From Stenotrophomonas maltophilia (lineage in GTDB: Bacteria; Pseudomonadota; Gammaproteobacteria; Xanthomonadales; Xanthomonadaceae): a stretch of 64,000 nt of DNA. The stretch covers positions 3,008,501-3,072,500 of the forward strand of contig NZ_CP029773.1 in NCBI RefSeq assembly GCF_003205835.1, in the 5' to 3' direction. The notes under the pieces were generated by a model. It was not told the origin of the DNA. It saw nothing but the letters and a program-made list of their open reading frames with translations, and did no database searches. A program made the translations under genes and the position numbers. This document shows positions 63,764 to 64,000 of the stretch, one piece after another. How positions within the stretch are numbered: position 1 is the first letter of the stretch; each line of letters opens with the position of its first letter.

Positions 63764-64000
63764 TCAGCCCACCTTCGGCATGTTCTTGGTCACGCAATGG
63801 ATGCCACCACCGCCACCGGCGATGGCATCGATATCCACCTGTTCGATCACGCGGCCGGGATACATGTCTTCCAGTAGTTCACGGCAGAAGCCATCGGCTT
63901 CGTCGTCTCCGAACTGCGGCGCGACCACGGCGCCGTTGATCGGCAGGTAGTTGATGTAGCCCATCGCCAGATCGTCGTTGCCGCGGGTATGCACGTTGTC
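63764..64000 (-). CDS. Agmatine deiminase-like protein (5' partial)
   Basis: The last 78 codons of a protein whose start lies past the window. YINYLPINGAVVAPQFGDDEAD, YPGRVIEQVDIDAIAGGGGGIHCVTKNMP is the C-terminal signature of agmatine deiminase / peptidylarginine deiminase-type enzymes, with the catalytic Cys in GGGGIHC. Agmatine deiminase makes N-carbamoylputrescine from agmatine. Ends 7 bases after the thioesterase stop, convergent. Confidence 0.87.
   Translation of the reverse strand, partial: DNVHTRGNDDLAMGYINYLPINGAVVAPQFGDDEADGFCRELLEDMYPGRVIEQVDIDAIAGGGGGIHCVTKNMPKVG

Overview
This is high-GC gammaproteobacterial chromosome. The core genes (macB-like transporter, azoR, serS, aroA-pheA-serC, a complete hut operon, HicAB) and the many GTAG-terminated palindromes (SMAG-type REP elements) point to Stenotrophomonas, most likely the S. 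maltophilia complex. The species is inferred from content; no search was possible.

Layout. 1-8.3 kb is core: the 3' part of macB, small secreted proteins including an EF-hand protein, a large HelD-like helicase with a nuclease-like insert, and an NmrA-type reductase. 8,326-32,040 is a 23.7 kb integrated island bounded by a 20-bp direct repeat. The right copy is the 3' end of tRNA-Ser(UGA), beside a tyrosine integrase; the left copy is an orphan. 32-64 kb is core again: a DUF4241 protein, LysR/azoR, serS, two TonB-like proteins, aroA-pheA-serC, an FHA protein, PHA-granule proteins, a membrane Mrr-like endonuclease, HicAB, hutC-hutF and hutI-H-G-U, two orphan immunity-type genes, a serine hydrolase, a TonB-dependent receptor, two tandem paralogues, a TetR/thioesterase pair and the end of an agmatine deiminase-like gene.

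The island is a mosaic of plasmid-like parts. It carries a divergent M15 peptidase / YadA-type adhesin pair, an HNH-like protein, a GIY-YIG-like protein with a membrane tail, a MobF/TraI-type helicase that lost its relaxase half, a umuC 3' remnant, a beheaded fimbrial usher, a ribbon-helix-helix gene beside a GTAAC-rich inverted-repeat array, and two methyltransferase-like genes. One 22-bp palindrome family (GTGAGTN-N8-NACTCAY) lies upstream of, or over the start of, three island genes.

The main discovery candidate is a six-gene minus-strand operon (24,436 down to 15,761). In order it has a YeeA/type IIG-like adenine methyltransferase, an SF2 helicase, a GIY-YIG-family nuclease, an abortive-infection C-terminal-domain protein, a small very basic protein and a caspase-like His/Cys protease candidate. 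Every junction overlaps or is separated by only 2 nt. I infer a restriction-like defence module linked to an abortive arm ending in a protease. I do not recognise the full set as a named system.
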